Positions 56,281 to 64,000 are shown, numbered from the stretch's first letter. The stretch is DNA of 64,000 nt from Actinocorallia herbida (GCF_003751225.1 NZ_RJKE01000001.1:2542001-2606000), one strand, 5' to 3'. Program-made: numbers and translations. The notes: generated by a model from the letters alone, not told the origin.

Positions 56281-57549
56281 TCAGCCGCGCGGGACCTCAC
56301 GCCAGGGCAGGCCCTCGTACGGGTCGGGTTCCTTCGGCAGCCCGAGCACCCGTTCGGCGAGGATGTTCTTGTTGACCTCGCTGGTGCCGCCCTCGATGGT
56401 GTTGGCGCGGCTGCGCAGCAGGCCGCGGATCTCGGCCGGGATGCCGTCGGCGTAGTCGTCGCCGCCCTCCCAGGCCGCTCCGGCGAGGCCGAGCATCCGG
56501 GCCGCGGCCTCCTGGACGCGCTGGTTCAGCTCCGAGCCGTGCACCTTGCCGATCGAGCTCTCCGGGCCGGGCGGCAGGCCCGCCTTGAGCCCGGCGCGCA
56601 CCCGGACATTGGTCCACGCCCGGATCTGCTCCTCGCCCCACAGCTTGACGAGCCGGTGTCGCGTCTCGTGGTCGTCCCAGCCGTAGGGGAGTCCCTGCTC
56701 GGACCGCTCGATGGCGAGGCCGATCAGACGACGGGTGCCGGAGCCGCCGATGCGGTCGACGCCGCCGGACCCGGATCCGGAGACCATCTGGCGCTCCCCG
56801 CTCAGCGTCGCCCGGGCGACCTTCCAGCCTTCGTTGACGGGTCCGATGCGCTGGTCGTCGGGTACGTGGGCGCCGTCGAGGTAGACCTCGTTGAAGTCGA
56901 CTTCGCCGCCGATGTGCTTGAGCGGGCGGACGTCGACGCCGGGTTGGTCGAGTTTGATGAGGAAGTAGGTGATGCCCTGGCGTTTGGGGGCGTCGGGGTC
57001 GGTGCGGGCGAGCAGGACGCCGTAGTCGGCGAGGTGGGCCCAGGTCGTCCAGACCTTCTGGCCGGTGATGCGCCAGCCGTCGCCGTCGCGCTCGGCCCGG
57101 GTGGCCAGGGAGGCGAGGTCGCTGCCCGCGCCGGGCTCGCTGAACAGCTGGCACCACACCTCGGCGTTGGCGACGATCGGTGGCAGGTATCGCAGCCGCT
57201 GCTCGTGCGTGCCGTGCGCGAAGAGCGCGGCGGCCGTGAGGTTGAGGCCGAGGGGGTTGAGGCGGGGCAGGTGGTAGGGCGCGAGGAGGCGTTCCGCGGT
57301 CTGCGCGAGGCGGCGGTCCCAGCCGAGCCCGCCGTACTCGACCGGCCACTGCGGGACGACCAGGCCGGTCGCGGCGAAGGCCGGATACCAGGCGCGGTAC
57401 TCGTCGGGTGTCCTGACTTTGCGCACCTCCTGGGGGCCGCCGCGCTCGCCGGCCTCGCGCCAGGTCGCGGGGACCTCCGCGGCGATCCAGGCGCGGACGG
57501 CGGTCCGCACGTCCTCCTCGTCGGCGCAGTCGCGCAGCGCGTCACTCAT
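56281..57549 (-). CDS. Acyl-CoA dehydrogenase, alpha-type (large) subunit
   Basis: A 422-residue protein, long for the family. VWCQLFSEPGAGSDLASLAT, RITGQKVWTTWAHLADYG and the C-terminal NTIEGGTSEVNKNILAERVL are present; Gly replaces the catalytic Glu of YEGT enzymes, as in large subunits of heteromeric FadE pairs. The short-type partner is probably the gene at 59643 on the divergent operon. It starts with ATGA overlap to the upstream crotonase-fold gene. It likely acts on a bulky (steroid- or terpenoid-like) acyl-CoA, by analogy with mycobacterial FadE complexes. Confidence 0.92.
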   Translation of the reverse strand: MSDALRDCADEEDVRTAVRAWIAAEVPATWREAGERGGPQEVRKVRTPDEYRAWYPAFAATGLVVPQWPVEYGGLGWDRRLAQTAERLLAPYHLPRLNPLGLNLTAAALFAHGTHEQRLRYLPPIVANAEVWCQLFSEPGAGSDLASLATRAERDGDGWRITGQKVWTTWAHLADYGVLLARTDPDAPKRQGITYFLIKLDQPGVDVRPLKHIGGEVDFNEVYLDGAHVPDDQRIGPVNEGWKVARATLSGERQMVSGSGSGGVDRIGGSGTRRLIGLAIERSEQGLPYGWDDHETRHRLVKLWGEEQIRAWTNVRVRAGLKAGLPPGPESSIGKVHGSELNQRVQEAAARMLGLAGAAWEGGDDYADGIPAEIRGLLRSRANTIEGGTSEVNKNILAERVLGLPKEPDPYEGLPWREVPRG

Positions 57550-58292
57550 CGCGGGATTCCTCTCGCCTCGCTCAGTCCGGTCTCTTTGGCGCGCCACAGG
57601 GCGCGTTTCACCGCGGCGAGCACCTCGGGCGGGTGCTCGGCGACGCGTTCGGCGAGCGCCTGCGCGGTGGGCCGCAGGTCGTCGGGCTCGACGACCTCGC
57701 TGACCCAGCCGAGCCGCAGCGCCTCGGCCGCGCCGATCCGCTCGTGCGCGCCGGTCAGCGCCATCCGGGCGACCGGCGCGAAGCTCGCGCGCCGGGCCAG
57801 CCCGATCGTCTCGAACGCGCTGACCTGGCCGACGCTGACGTGCGGGTCGAGGAAGGTCGCGGACGCCGAGGCGATGACGATGTCGGAGTCGGCCACGAAG
57901 TGGAGGCCGCCGCCGGCGCACACCCCGTTGACCGCCGTCACGACGGGTTTGGCGACGCCGCAGTGCCAGCCGGTGAGCCGCAGGTCGGCCCGTCTGGTGC
58001 GGCGTGACATGTCGCGGAGCGCGCCGGGGTCCTTGGCGAGCTGCGCGACGTCGAGGCCGGTCTGGAAGGCCCTGCCGTTGCCCGTCACGCAGATGACGCG
58101 GACGTCGGGGTCGGCGTCGAGTTCGGCCCAGACCTCGGGGAGGCGGGCCATCATCGCGGCGTCCATGGCGTTGCCCCGGTCGGGCCGGTCGAAGACGAGC
58201 CAGCCGACCGGGCCGTCACGGGCCACCCGGAGCCCGGCGTCCGGAGTGCCGGGCCCACCCGTGGGGAACGGCAGCGCTGGAGTATTCTTCAT
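57546..58292 (-). CDS. Crotonase-fold protein with His in place of both catalytic Glu
   Basis: A 248-residue protein from the ATG at 58292. Crotonase elements: VGWLVFDRPDRGNAMDAAMM, GRAFQTGLDVAQLA (first oxyanion-hole strand), KPVVTAVNGVCAGGGLHFVA and DPHVSVGQVSAF. The two positions matching Glu144/Glu164 of rat enoyl-CoA hydratase are His131 and His151, 20 residues apart. It closely resembles the protein at 62352-63146 in these segments. It is the first gene of the minus operon, divergent from a MaoC-type gene. Hydration is unlikely; another acyl-CoA reaction (isomerisation, C-C cleavage, thioester hydrolysis) is possible. Confidence 0.9.
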   Translation of the reverse strand: MKNTPALPFPTGGPGTPDAGLRVARDGPVGWLVFDRPDRGNAMDAAMMARLPEVWAELDADPDVRVICVTGNGRAFQTGLDVAQLAKDPGALRDMSRRTRRADLRLTGWHCGVAKPVVTAVNGVCAGGGLHFVADSDIVIASASATFLDPHVSVGQVSAFETIGLARRASFAPVARMALTGAHERIGAAEALRLGWVSEVVEPDDLRPTAQALAERVAEHPPEVLAAVKRALWRAKETGLSEARGIPR

Positions 58293-58311
58293 ATTTGATA
58301 CATTTATCACA
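58281..58311. promoter_or_regulatory. AT-rich element with inverted repeat in the divergent promoter
   Basis: TGATA-CATT-TATCA (58296-58309) within AGTATTCTTCATATTTGATA and CATTTATCACA. ATATTTGATAC matches ATAATTGATAC at 26501-26511. It covers the start codon of the minus-strand crotonase-fold gene and lies 67 bp from the plus-strand start. Confidence 0.6.
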
Positions 58312-58377
58312 CCGGTGCTAGCGTCGTAAGTGTTCACTGAGGCCGCCCCCGTGCGGCCGGTGCGAAGGGGACGGTCG

Positions 58378-59640
58378 GTGGCTTCTGGCAAGCTGGATTC
58401 TGGCAAGATCACTGATGCGGGCGTCGCCTTGTTGCGGTCCCGGATCGGCGTCCCGCAGCTGTACCCCGCGCCGCCGCACTACCGGCGGCCCGGCGAGGAC
58501 GCGTTCCGGCACGTCGCCCGCTCCTACGGCGACGACAATCCGCTCTACGGCGATCCCGCCTACGCCGAGGCGACCCGGTGGAAGGCCGCGATAGCGCCTC
58601 CGGCCCTGGTCGGGGGCGACAGCCTCATCGGTGAGGACGCGCTGACCGAGGCGGAGATCGCCCGGCAGGACGAGCTCAAGGGCGATCCGCTGCGCGGCGT
58701 GCACGCCTTCTACGCGGCCAGCGAGCGCGAGTGGTGGGCACCCCTGACGGCCGGTCAGCGGGTCCGCCGGCGGACCGCGCTCGTCGGGGTGAAGGACCGG
58801 CCGAGCGAGTTCGGCGGGCGCGGCGTCCAGGAATGGACGGCCCAGGCGTTCCAGACGGAATCGGGCACCTTGCTCGGCGCGCAGTACCGGATGATGTACC
58901 GGACCGAGCGCGAGAAGGCCAGAGAACGTAAAAAGTATGCAGAAGTGGCGGTAGAGCCCTGGACCGAGGAGGGCATCGCCGAGCTCGACGCCCAGTACGC
59001 GGCGGAGGAGCCGCGCGGCGCCGAGCCCCGCTACTGGGAGGACGTCGAGGTCGGCGACAAGGTCGGCCCGCTGGTCAAGGGCCCGCTGACGGTCACGGAC
59101 ATGGTCTGCTGGCATGTCGGGATGGGCATGGGCATGTACGACGTGGCCCCGCTGCGCCTGGCCTACCGGAACCGGAAGCGGATCCCGCGCTTCTACCACC
59201 GCGATGAGCTGGGCGTCCCCGACGCGATGCAGCGGGTGCACTGGGACCCCGCCTACGCCCGCAAGTCCGGAAATCCCACGACGTTCGACTACGGGCGGAT
59301 GCGCGAGACCTGGATCATCCACGCCTGCACCGACTGGATGGGCGACGACGCCTGGCTGTGGCGGATGCGGGTGGAGTTCCGCAAGTTCAACTACGTGGGC
59401 GACGTCCAGTGGGTCGAGGGCGAGGTCGTCGGCAAACACCTCGCCGAAGGCGGCCGCCCCGCCGTCGACCTCGAACTCCGCACCCGGAACCAGCGGGGCG
59501 AGATCACCTCCCCGGCGTCGGCGACGATCCTGCTGCCGAGCCGCGAGCACGGGCCCGTCCGCCTGCCGGAGCCGCCCGGCGCGGCCACCGACCTCGAGTC
59601 GGCGTTCGCCGCCGTCATCGACCGATTCGAGCGGGAGTGA
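58378..59640 (+). CDS. FAS1-like/MaoC double-hotdog dehydratase
   Basis: A protein of 420 residues from a GTG at 58378 with GAAGGGG upstream; a GTG at 58330 is the alternative. The N-terminal half contains the MaoC_dehydrat_N-like element EDAFRHVARSYGDDNPLYGD, in which Tyr replaces the His usual in DxNPxH. The second half has RYWEDVEVGDKVGPLVKGPL, TVTDMVCWHVGMG, RMRVEFRKFNYVGDVQWVEG and ELRTRNQRGE, a hotdog strand order. It is a probable enoyl-CoA hydratase of the beta-oxidation module, where the crotonase-fold partners lack hydratase residues. It is the first gene of the plus operon, 2 bp before the dehydrogenase gene. Confidence 0.85.
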   Translation: MASGKLDSGKITDAGVALLRSRIGVPQLYPAPPHYRRPGEDAFRHVARSYGDDNPLYGDPAYAEATRWKAAIAPPALVGGDSLIGEDALTEAEIARQDELKGDPLRGVHAFYAASEREWWAPLTAGQRVRRRTALVGVKDRPSEFGGRGVQEWTAQAFQTESGTLLGAQYRMMYRTEREKARERKKYAEVAVEPWTEEGIAELDAQYAAEEPRGAEPRYWEDVEVGDKVGPLVKGPLTVTDMVCWHVGMGMGMYDVAPLRLAYRNRKRIPRFYHRDELGVPDAMQRVHWDPAYARKSGNPTTFDYGRMRETWIIHACTDWMGDDAWLWRMRVEFRKFNYVGDVQWVEGEVVGKHLAEGGRPAVDLELRTRNQRGEITSPASATILLPSREHGPVRLPEPPGAATDLESAFAAVIDRFERE

Positions 59641-59642
59641 CG

Positions 59643-60782
59643 ATGAGCGAGAACGATCTGCGGCTGCTGCGCGAGTCCCTGCGGGACGCGTTCGCCGACC
59701 TGGCGCCGTCCGAGGCGGTGCGCGCCCACATGGACTCAGCACGCGGCTGGAGCCCCGAGGAGTGGCGGCGGCTCTGCCGTGAGCTGGGCCTCGCCGGGTT
59801 CCTCGTGCCCGAGGAGTCCGGCGGCGGCGGCTTCTCGGCCGTCGAGGCCGGCATCGTGTTCGAGGAGGCGGGACGCGCACTGTTGTGCGCGCCGCTCTTC
59901 GCCGTCGCGGGGCTGACCGTTCCTTTGCTGCTCGCCTTGGACGACGCGGAAGCGGCCAAGAGGTATCTGCCCGGACTGTGCGCAGGGACCTTCGTCGCCA
60001 CGGTCGCGACGGCCGACGCGGTAGGCCGCCCGCTGCCTGACGGGGACGTGCCCGAGGCCGTCATCAGCGCGGACGGGCCCGTGCTCACCGGGACCGTGGG
60101 GTTCGTCGTGGACGGGGCGTCGGCCGACGTCGTGCTCGTCCCCGCGCGGACCGGCGACGGGATCGGGATCTTCGCCGTCGAGACCCGGGCCCCAAGCGTC
60201 ACCGTGATCCCGCTGACCAGCCTCGACCTCACCAGGAAGCAGGCCGGGCTGGAGTTCGCCGAGGCCCCCGCCGTCCGGGTGGGGGAGGGCGACGCGGCCG
60301 AGGCGTTCGCGCTCGCGCTCGACGTCGCGCGGGCGCTGCTGGCCGCCGAGCAGGCGGGCGGCGCGGCCCGCTGCCTGGAGGAGACGGTCGCCTACGGCAA
60401 GACGCGTGTCCAGTTCGGCAGGCCGATCGGCTCGTTCCAGGCGTTCAAGCAGAAGTGCGCCGACCTGCTGATCAAGACCGAGTCGGCGAAGTCGGCGGCG
60501 GAGGCGGCCGCGCAGGCCGCGGCCCTGGCCCTGGACGGCGACGCGTTCGTCCGGCTGCCCGGCCTCCCGAACCTGCCCATCGTCTCGGCCGTCGCCGCCT
60601 CCTACTGCGCGGAGGCCTACGTGGCCGTCACCGCCGAGATGATCCAGCTGCACGGCGGCATCGGCTTCACCTGGGAGCACGACGCGCACCTGTACTACAA
60701 GCGCGCCTGGACCGGCCGCGAGCTGCTGGGCCGCCCCGAGGAGCACACCGAGCGCCTCGCCCGCCTCCTGGCCGCCCCGTGA
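59643..60782 (+). CDS. Acyl-CoA dehydrogenase, beta-type (small) subunit
   Basis: A 379-residue ACAD-fold protein: LGLAGFLVPEESGGGGFSAV, GIVFEEAGRALLCAPLFA, a beta-domain (AVISADGPVLTGTVGFVVDG), KTRVQFGRPIGSFQAFKQKC and LHGGIGFTWEHDAHLYYKRA. The C-terminal YEGT-type catalytic stretch is absent; the GGIGFTWEHD form is that of the second subunit in heteromeric FadE enzymes. Its probable partner is the protein encoded at 56281-57549 across the divergent promoter. The ATG at 59643 is 2 bp after the MaoC-type stop. Confidence 0.92.
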   Translation: MSENDLRLLRESLRDAFADLAPSEAVRAHMDSARGWSPEEWRRLCRELGLAGFLVPEESGGGGFSAVEAGIVFEEAGRALLCAPLFAVAGLTVPLLLALDDAEAAKRYLPGLCAGTFVATVATADAVGRPLPDGDVPEAVISADGPVLTGTVGFVVDGASADVVLVPARTGDGIGIFAVETRAPSVTVIPLTSLDLTRKQAGLEFAEAPAVRVGEGDAAEAFALALDVARALLAAEQAGGAARCLEETVAYGKTRVQFGRPIGSFQAFKQKCADLLIKTESAKSAAEAAAQAAALALDGDAFVRLPGLPNLPIVSAVAASYCAEAYVAVTAEMIQLHGGIGFTWEHDAHLYYKRAWTGRELLGRPEEHTERLARLLAAP

Positions 60783-60822
60783 CCACGCACCCCCCACCCC
60801 CGCAACGCGAAAGGCAGGTCCG

Positions 60823-62325
60823 GTGACCATGACCTCGGGCGGTCTCACCGACTTCCTCATCGGCCATCCCGCCGCGCGCGACACCCCCGTCCTCTACGGC
60901 GTGGACGTCGAGCGCACCCTTGGCGAGCTGACGGCGTCGGCCCGCATCCTCGCCGGACGCCTCGGACCCGTCACCGGCCAGCCCGTCGTCTGCGTCGTCG
61001 ACGACGGGGTCCGCGCCGTCACCGCGATGTTCGCGACCTGGCTCGCGGGGGGCGTCTACGTGCCCGTCAACGGGCGGCTGACCGCGCGGGAGGTCGCCGC
61101 GCACGTCGCCGCGTCACGCCCCGCCGTGGTCGTCGCCGGACCGGACACGCGGGTCCCCGAGGGGTACGACGTGCTGCGCGAGGACGAGCCCGACGTGTGG
61201 ACGTGCGCGTGCGCCCCGGACCGGGACGAACCCGCTTCGTACGGACCGGAAGCCGCGATCGTCATCCGGACCTCGGGCACGACGGGCGAGTCCAAGCCCG
61301 TCGTCCTCGGCCACGACGGCGTCCGCGACGGCATCGACACCGTCCTGGGCAAGCTGCGCGGCGGCCGGAGCGCGGGCCGGGCGCCGATGCCCAACCTCAT
61401 CCCCAGCTCGCAGGCGCTGTGGGCGGGCGCCTGGAACCTGTTGTTCGCGTTCCGCGCGGGCGCCCCCGCGATCCTGATGGACCGCTTCGATCCCGTCGCC
61501 TACGCGGGGCTGGTCCGCCGCTTCCAGATCCGCTCGACGATCCTGGCCCCGGCGATGATGGCGATGCTCCTCGAACACGAGGACGTCGCCGACCTCGCCC
61601 CGCTCAAGCTCGTCAGGTCCGTCACCGCGCCGCTCGCGCCCGACCAGGCCCGCAGGTTCCGGGACAGATACGGCGTGGACGTCCTCAACTCCTACGGCCA
61701 GACCGAGCTCGGCAGCGAGGTCGCCGGGTGGACCGCCGCGGACGTCCGGGAGTTCGGCGCGGCCAAGCTCGGCGCGGTCGGCCGGGCGCACCCCGGGATC
61801 GACATCCGCATCGCCGGCGACGACGGCGCCGCCCTGGCGCCGGACGCCTCGGGCGAGATCTGGATCCGGTCGCCGTTCGCGACCGGGGACGCAGCGGGCC
61901 GCGTCGACGCCGAAGGCTATCTCCGCACGGGCGACCTCGGCAGGCTCGACGCCGACGGGTTCCTGTGGATCGAGGGCCGGGTGTCCGACATGGTCAACCG
62001 CGGCGGCCTCAAGATCGTCCCGCAGGAGGTCGAGGAGGTCCTGCGCGGCCACCCCGACGTCGCCGACGCGTGCGTCGCGGGCGTCCCGGACGAGCGCCTC
62101 GGCGAGGTGCCCGTCGCGTGGGTGCGGCCCAAGGCCGGCCGGACCCTTGACGAGGCCGATCTCGCCGCCTGCTCACGGCGGGAACTCGCCGGGTACAAGG
62201 TGCCCGTCGCGTTCCGCGTCGTGGCCGACTTCCCCCGCACCGAGATCGGCAAGGTGCTCCGCCGCGACCTCGTCGCGGACTTCGTCCGGACGGCCGCCGA
62301 GCCGTCGGACGCGCAGGTCCCCTGA
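60823..62325 (+). CDS. Acyl-CoA synthetase (AMP-forming ligase)
   Basis: A protein of 500 residues of the ANL superfamily from a GTG at 60823. The P-loop is IVIRTSGTTGESKPVVL, A5 is NSYGQTELGSE, A7 is LRTGDLGRLDADGFLWIEGR, A8 MVNRGGLKIVPQEVEEVL, and the catalytic Lys lies in EIGKVLRRDLV (A10). It activates a carboxylic acid through an acyl-adenylate to its CoA thioester, the entry step of the module. It lies 40 bp behind the dehydrogenase and 26 bp before the next crotonase-fold gene. The acid is not identifiable. Confidence 0.93.
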   Translation: MTMTSGGLTDFLIGHPAARDTPVLYGVDVERTLGELTASARILAGRLGPVTGQPVVCVVDDGVRAVTAMFATWLAGGVYVPVNGRLTAREVAAHVAASRPAVVVAGPDTRVPEGYDVLREDEPDVWTCACAPDRDEPASYGPEAAIVIRTSGTTGESKPVVLGHDGVRDGIDTVLGKLRGGRSAGRAPMPNLIPSSQALWAGAWNLLFAFRAGAPAILMDRFDPVAYAGLVRRFQIRSTILAPAMMAMLLEHEDVADLAPLKLVRSVTAPLAPDQARRFRDRYGVDVLNSYGQTELGSEVAGWTAADVREFGAAKLGAVGRAHPGIDIRIAGDDGAALAPDASGEIWIRSPFATGDAAGRVDAEGYLRTGDLGRLDADGFLWIEGRVSDMVNRGGLKIVPQEVEEVLRGHPDVADACVAGVPDERLGEVPVAWVRPKAGRTLDEADLAACSRRELAGYKVPVAFRVVADFPRTEIGKVLRRDLVADFVRTAAEPSDAQVP

Positions 62326-62351
62326 CCCACGGCAACGAGAACGGAACGCCC

Positions 62352-63146
62352 TTGAGTTACCAGACCCTTCAGGTGGAGCGGCGCGGCCGCGTCGGGTGGC
62401 TGATCTTCAACCGGCCCGACGTGCGCAACGCCATGAACAACGCGATGCGGGACGAACTACGCGAGGCCTGGACGGAGCTCGCCGCCGACCCGGAGGTGCG
62501 CGTCATCGTCAACGCGGCCAACGGCAAGGCCTTCCAGACCGGTGCCGACGTCCGCGAACTGGCCACCGACGGCCAGGGCATGGAACGCTACCGGGCCTCG
62601 GTCGAGGCCTGGGACCTCGGCTTCACGAGCTGGCACCTCGGCATCGACAAGCCCGTCATCGCCGCGGTGAACGGCATCTGCGCGGGCGGCGGCCTGCACT
62701 TCGTGGCCGACGCCGACATCGTCCTCGCCGCCTCCGACGCCCAGTTCACCGACCCGCACGTCTCGGTCGGCCAGACCAGCGCCATCGAGACGATCGCCCT
62801 CATGCGCAAGATGCCCGCCGAAGCCGTCCTGCGGATGGCCCTCGTCGGCCGCTACGAGCGGATGAGCGCGCAGCGCGCCCTGGACCTCGGCATGATCAGC
62901 GAGATCGTCGACCCGCCGGACCGCCTCCACGAGGCGGCCCAGGACCTCGCCGAGAAGATCGCCCGCAACTCCCCGGCCGCGCTGGCCGCCACCAAACGCG
63001 CCCTCTGGGGCGCCCTCGAATCCGGCCTCACCGACGCCTGCCGGGCGGGCGCCGCCGAACTGACCGGCCTCTGGGGCCACCCCGACCAGACCGAAGGCCC
63101 CGCCGCCTTCGCCGCAAAGCGCGAACCCGACTGGAAGACCCTCTGA
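62352..63146 (+). CDS. Crotonase-fold protein with His in place of both catalytic Glu
   Basis: A protein of 264 residues from a TTG at 62352. VGWLIFNRPDVRNAMNNAMR, GKAFQTGADVRELATDG, KPVIAAVNGICAGGGLHFVA and DPHVSVGQTSAIETIALM define the fold. His116 and His136 occupy the two catalytic Glu positions. It is clearly paralogous to the protein at 57546-58292 (long shared stretches such as CAGGGLHFVAD and DPHVSVGQ). The oxyanion hole is intact, so acyl-CoA binding is expected. It is the last gene of the plus operon, followed by a terminator. Confidence 0.9.
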   Translation: MSYQTLQVERRGRVGWLIFNRPDVRNAMNNAMRDELREAWTELAADPEVRVIVNAANGKAFQTGADVRELATDGQGMERYRASVEAWDLGFTSWHLGIDKPVIAAVNGICAGGGLHFVADADIVLAASDAQFTDPHVSVGQTSAIETIALMRKMPAEAVLRMALVGRYERMSAQRALDLGMISEIVDPPDRLHEAAQDLAEKIARNSPAALAATKRALWGALESGLTDACRAGAAELTGLWGHPDQTEGPAAFAAKREPDWKTL

Positions 63147-63153
63147 GAAACGT

Positions 63154-63192
63154 GCCGGGCCGGGACACCCGCGCGGGCGACCCCGGCCCGGC
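63154..63192 (+). terminator. Terminator hairpin after the ligase/crotonase operon
   Basis: GCCGGGCCGGG (63154-63164), 17-nt loop, CCCGGCCCGGC (63182-63192): a perfect 11-bp stem 8 bp after the stop. Confidence 0.75.
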
Positions 63193-63300
63193 CGCCCCTT
63201 CCCGGCCTCCGGACCGGGACCACCGGCCGCGTTCCCGGCGTGGAGCGGGGACGGGCGGTTCGGTGAGGCGAGCGTTCGGTTTTATGGATCGGTGCGTCTC

Positions 63301-63314
63301 GTAATGGCGTTTAC
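63301..63314. promoter_or_regulatory. Short palindrome upstream of the terminal TetR gene
   Basis: GTAA-TGGCGT-TTAC, 9 bp before the GTG start of the TetR gene. A candidate autoregulatory site or -10 region; the 177-bp intergenic region otherwise shows only the terminator. Confidence 0.4.
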
Positions 63315-63323
63315 AGTGGGGGT

Positions 63324-63908
63324 GTGATCGGAGGGACGCCCGCTCGGCGGGGGCGCAGACGCAGTGAGGAATCCCGCCTGGCCATTCTCACCGCCGCCTA
63401 CGAACTCGTGCTGGAGGTCGGCTATGGGGCGCTGACCGTCGAGGGCATCGCCGCGCGGGCCGGGTGCGGGAAGCAGACGGTGTACCGGTGGTGGCCGCGC
63501 AAGGCCGACGTGCTGATGGAGGCGCTGGCCGTCAAGGCCGACCTGCGGATCTCCACCGGCGACCACGGCTCCTACCGGGCCGACCTGCACGCCTTCCTCC
63601 GCGGCGCGGTCGCGCTCTCCCGTGCCGAAGGGGTCGCGCCGGTCCTGCGTGCGCTCATGGCCGAGGCGCAGATCGACCCGGAGTTCGGCGCCCGGTTCCG
63701 CGCCGGGTTCCTCGACCGTCGCCGGGCCGCCTTGGCCGTCCTGCTCGACCGGGCCCGCGAGCGCGGCGACCTGCCGGCGAGGCCCGCACCCGAACTCGTC
63801 GCGGACCTCGTCTTCGGCCTGGTCTGGTACCGGCTCCTGGCCACCGACCGGCCCCTCGCCGCCCCCGACGCCGACACCCTCATCACGCTGCTGACGGAGC
63901 ACCCGTGA
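63324..63908 (+). CDS. TetR-family transcriptional regulator
   Basis: A protein of 194 residues from a GTG at 63324. After a basic start (RRGRRRSEESRLAIL) the HTH reads TAAYELVLEVGYGALTVEGI, AARAGCGKQTVYRWWPRKAD and VLMEALAVKADL. The C-terminal TetR_C domain includes YRADLHAFLRGAVALSRAEG, ALMAEAQIDPEFGARFRAGF and ELVADLVFGLVWYRLLATD. The YRWWP wing is typical of the AcrR-like actinobacterial group. Its place at the end of the beta-oxidation module suggests local control, without proof. The stop overlaps a following open frame (GTGA). Confidence 0.92.
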   Translation: MIGGTPARRGRRRSEESRLAILTAAYELVLEVGYGALTVEGIAARAGCGKQTVYRWWPRKADVLMEALAVKADLRISTGDHGSYRADLHAFLRGAVALSRAEGVAPVLRALMAEAQIDPEFGARFRAGFLDRRRAALAVLLDRARERGDLPARPAPELVADLVFGLVWYRLLATDRPLAAPDADTLITLLTEHP

Positions 63909-64000
63909 CCGCGCCGCCGTCCGGTGCGGCGGGGGATCCGCGGAAATCCCGCGAGCCGCGACGGGCCGTGCGGCGTCCCGCGGTCGTACTGTCGAACCCA
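63905..64000 (+). CDS. Possible start of a further gene, cut by the window edge
   Basis: A GTG at 63905 overlaps the TetR stop as GTGA and the frame stays open for 32 codons to the end, reading a basic Pro/Arg-rich start (APPSGAAGDPRKSREPRRA) and then VVLSNP. This is too short for a family assignment. The coupling makes a real gene possible. Confidence 0.35.
   Translation, partial: MTAPPSGAAGDPRKSREPRRAVRRPAVVLSNP

Noticed and set aside
57546-63146. Recent tandem duplication of the two His-type crotonase genes
   Set aside because: The proteins share motifs but differ strongly outside them, so the duplication is old or they were recruited separately.

Overview
The window is a very GC-rich stretch of an actinomycete chromosome. 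The evidence is the dense, strongly biased codon use with long open frames on the antisense of almost every gene, frequent GTG and TTG starts, ATGA/GTGA translational coupling, eight TetR-type regulators, coenzyme-F420-type enzymes (an LLM-class monooxygenase and a Ddn-type reductase), an excalibur-domain exported protein, an ECF41 sigma factor and a type I-E CRISPR array. The genus cannot be fixed; a Streptosporangiales or mycolata-like soil organism would fit (inference). No rRNA or tRNA gene and no intact insertion sequence or prophage was seen.

Layout. 51-5246: a large membrane NACHT/beta-propeller NTPase, an HxlR repressor divergent from an NAD(P)-binding protein, then gene debris (part of a duplicated NAD(P)-binding gene, a frameshifted Ser/Thr kinase end, a TatA-like start). 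5297-18050: two divergent operons forming one catabolic island. The minus-strand operon has a CMD-family protein, a Rieske oxygenase, a small unknown protein, an amidohydrolase, a SnoaL-fold protein and an alpha/beta acyl-CoA dehydrogenase pair. The plus-strand operon has a fused LivH-LivM permease with LivG and LivF, two small unknown proteins, an amidohydrolase-2 and an acyl-CoA dehydrogenase. A TetR gene with a clear operator closes the island. 18813-22177: an unknown protein, an excalibur protein, and an MFS exporter divergent from its TetR. 22278-22666: an orphan, partly decayed I-E CRISPR array. 22766-27502: YciI-type protein, secreted esterase, two SDRs, an SDR pseudogene and a Ddn-like enzyme. 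28051-40924: mixed regulatory and stress genes (WYL regulator, DinB, glyoxalase, Nudix, DeoR, ECF41 sigma with its target oxidoreductase, TetR with a GH5 glycosidase, methyltransferase, cation-efflux protein, histidine kinase).

41109-51899: a seven-gene minus-strand operon (ALDH, SDR, P450, P450, F420-type monooxygenase, aminoglycoside-phosphotransferase-fold kinase, crotonase-fold protein), divergent from an SDR, followed by a TetR divergent from a second Rieske oxygenase. 51880-54918: glyoxalase, a TetR/methyltransferase pair with twin operators, and a LysE exporter. 55091-63908: a divergent beta-oxidation-like module (three acyl-CoA dehydrogenases, two crotonase-fold proteins, a MaoC-type dehydratase, an acyl-CoA ligase) with a TetR at its end.

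Taken together, the three catabolic blocks look like uptake, oxygenation, CoA activation and side-chain or ring degradation of hydrophobic compounds such as terpenoids, steroids or aromatics; the substrate cannot be read from the sequence. The most unusual observations are: all three crotonase-fold proteins lack both catalytic glutamates at the two expected positions; a textbook ECF41 promoter lies inside the 3' end of the sigma gene so that the next gene would be transcribed leaderless; the I-E array has no cas genes and decays at one end; and several palindromic operators can be read directly, one of them overlapping a start codon.
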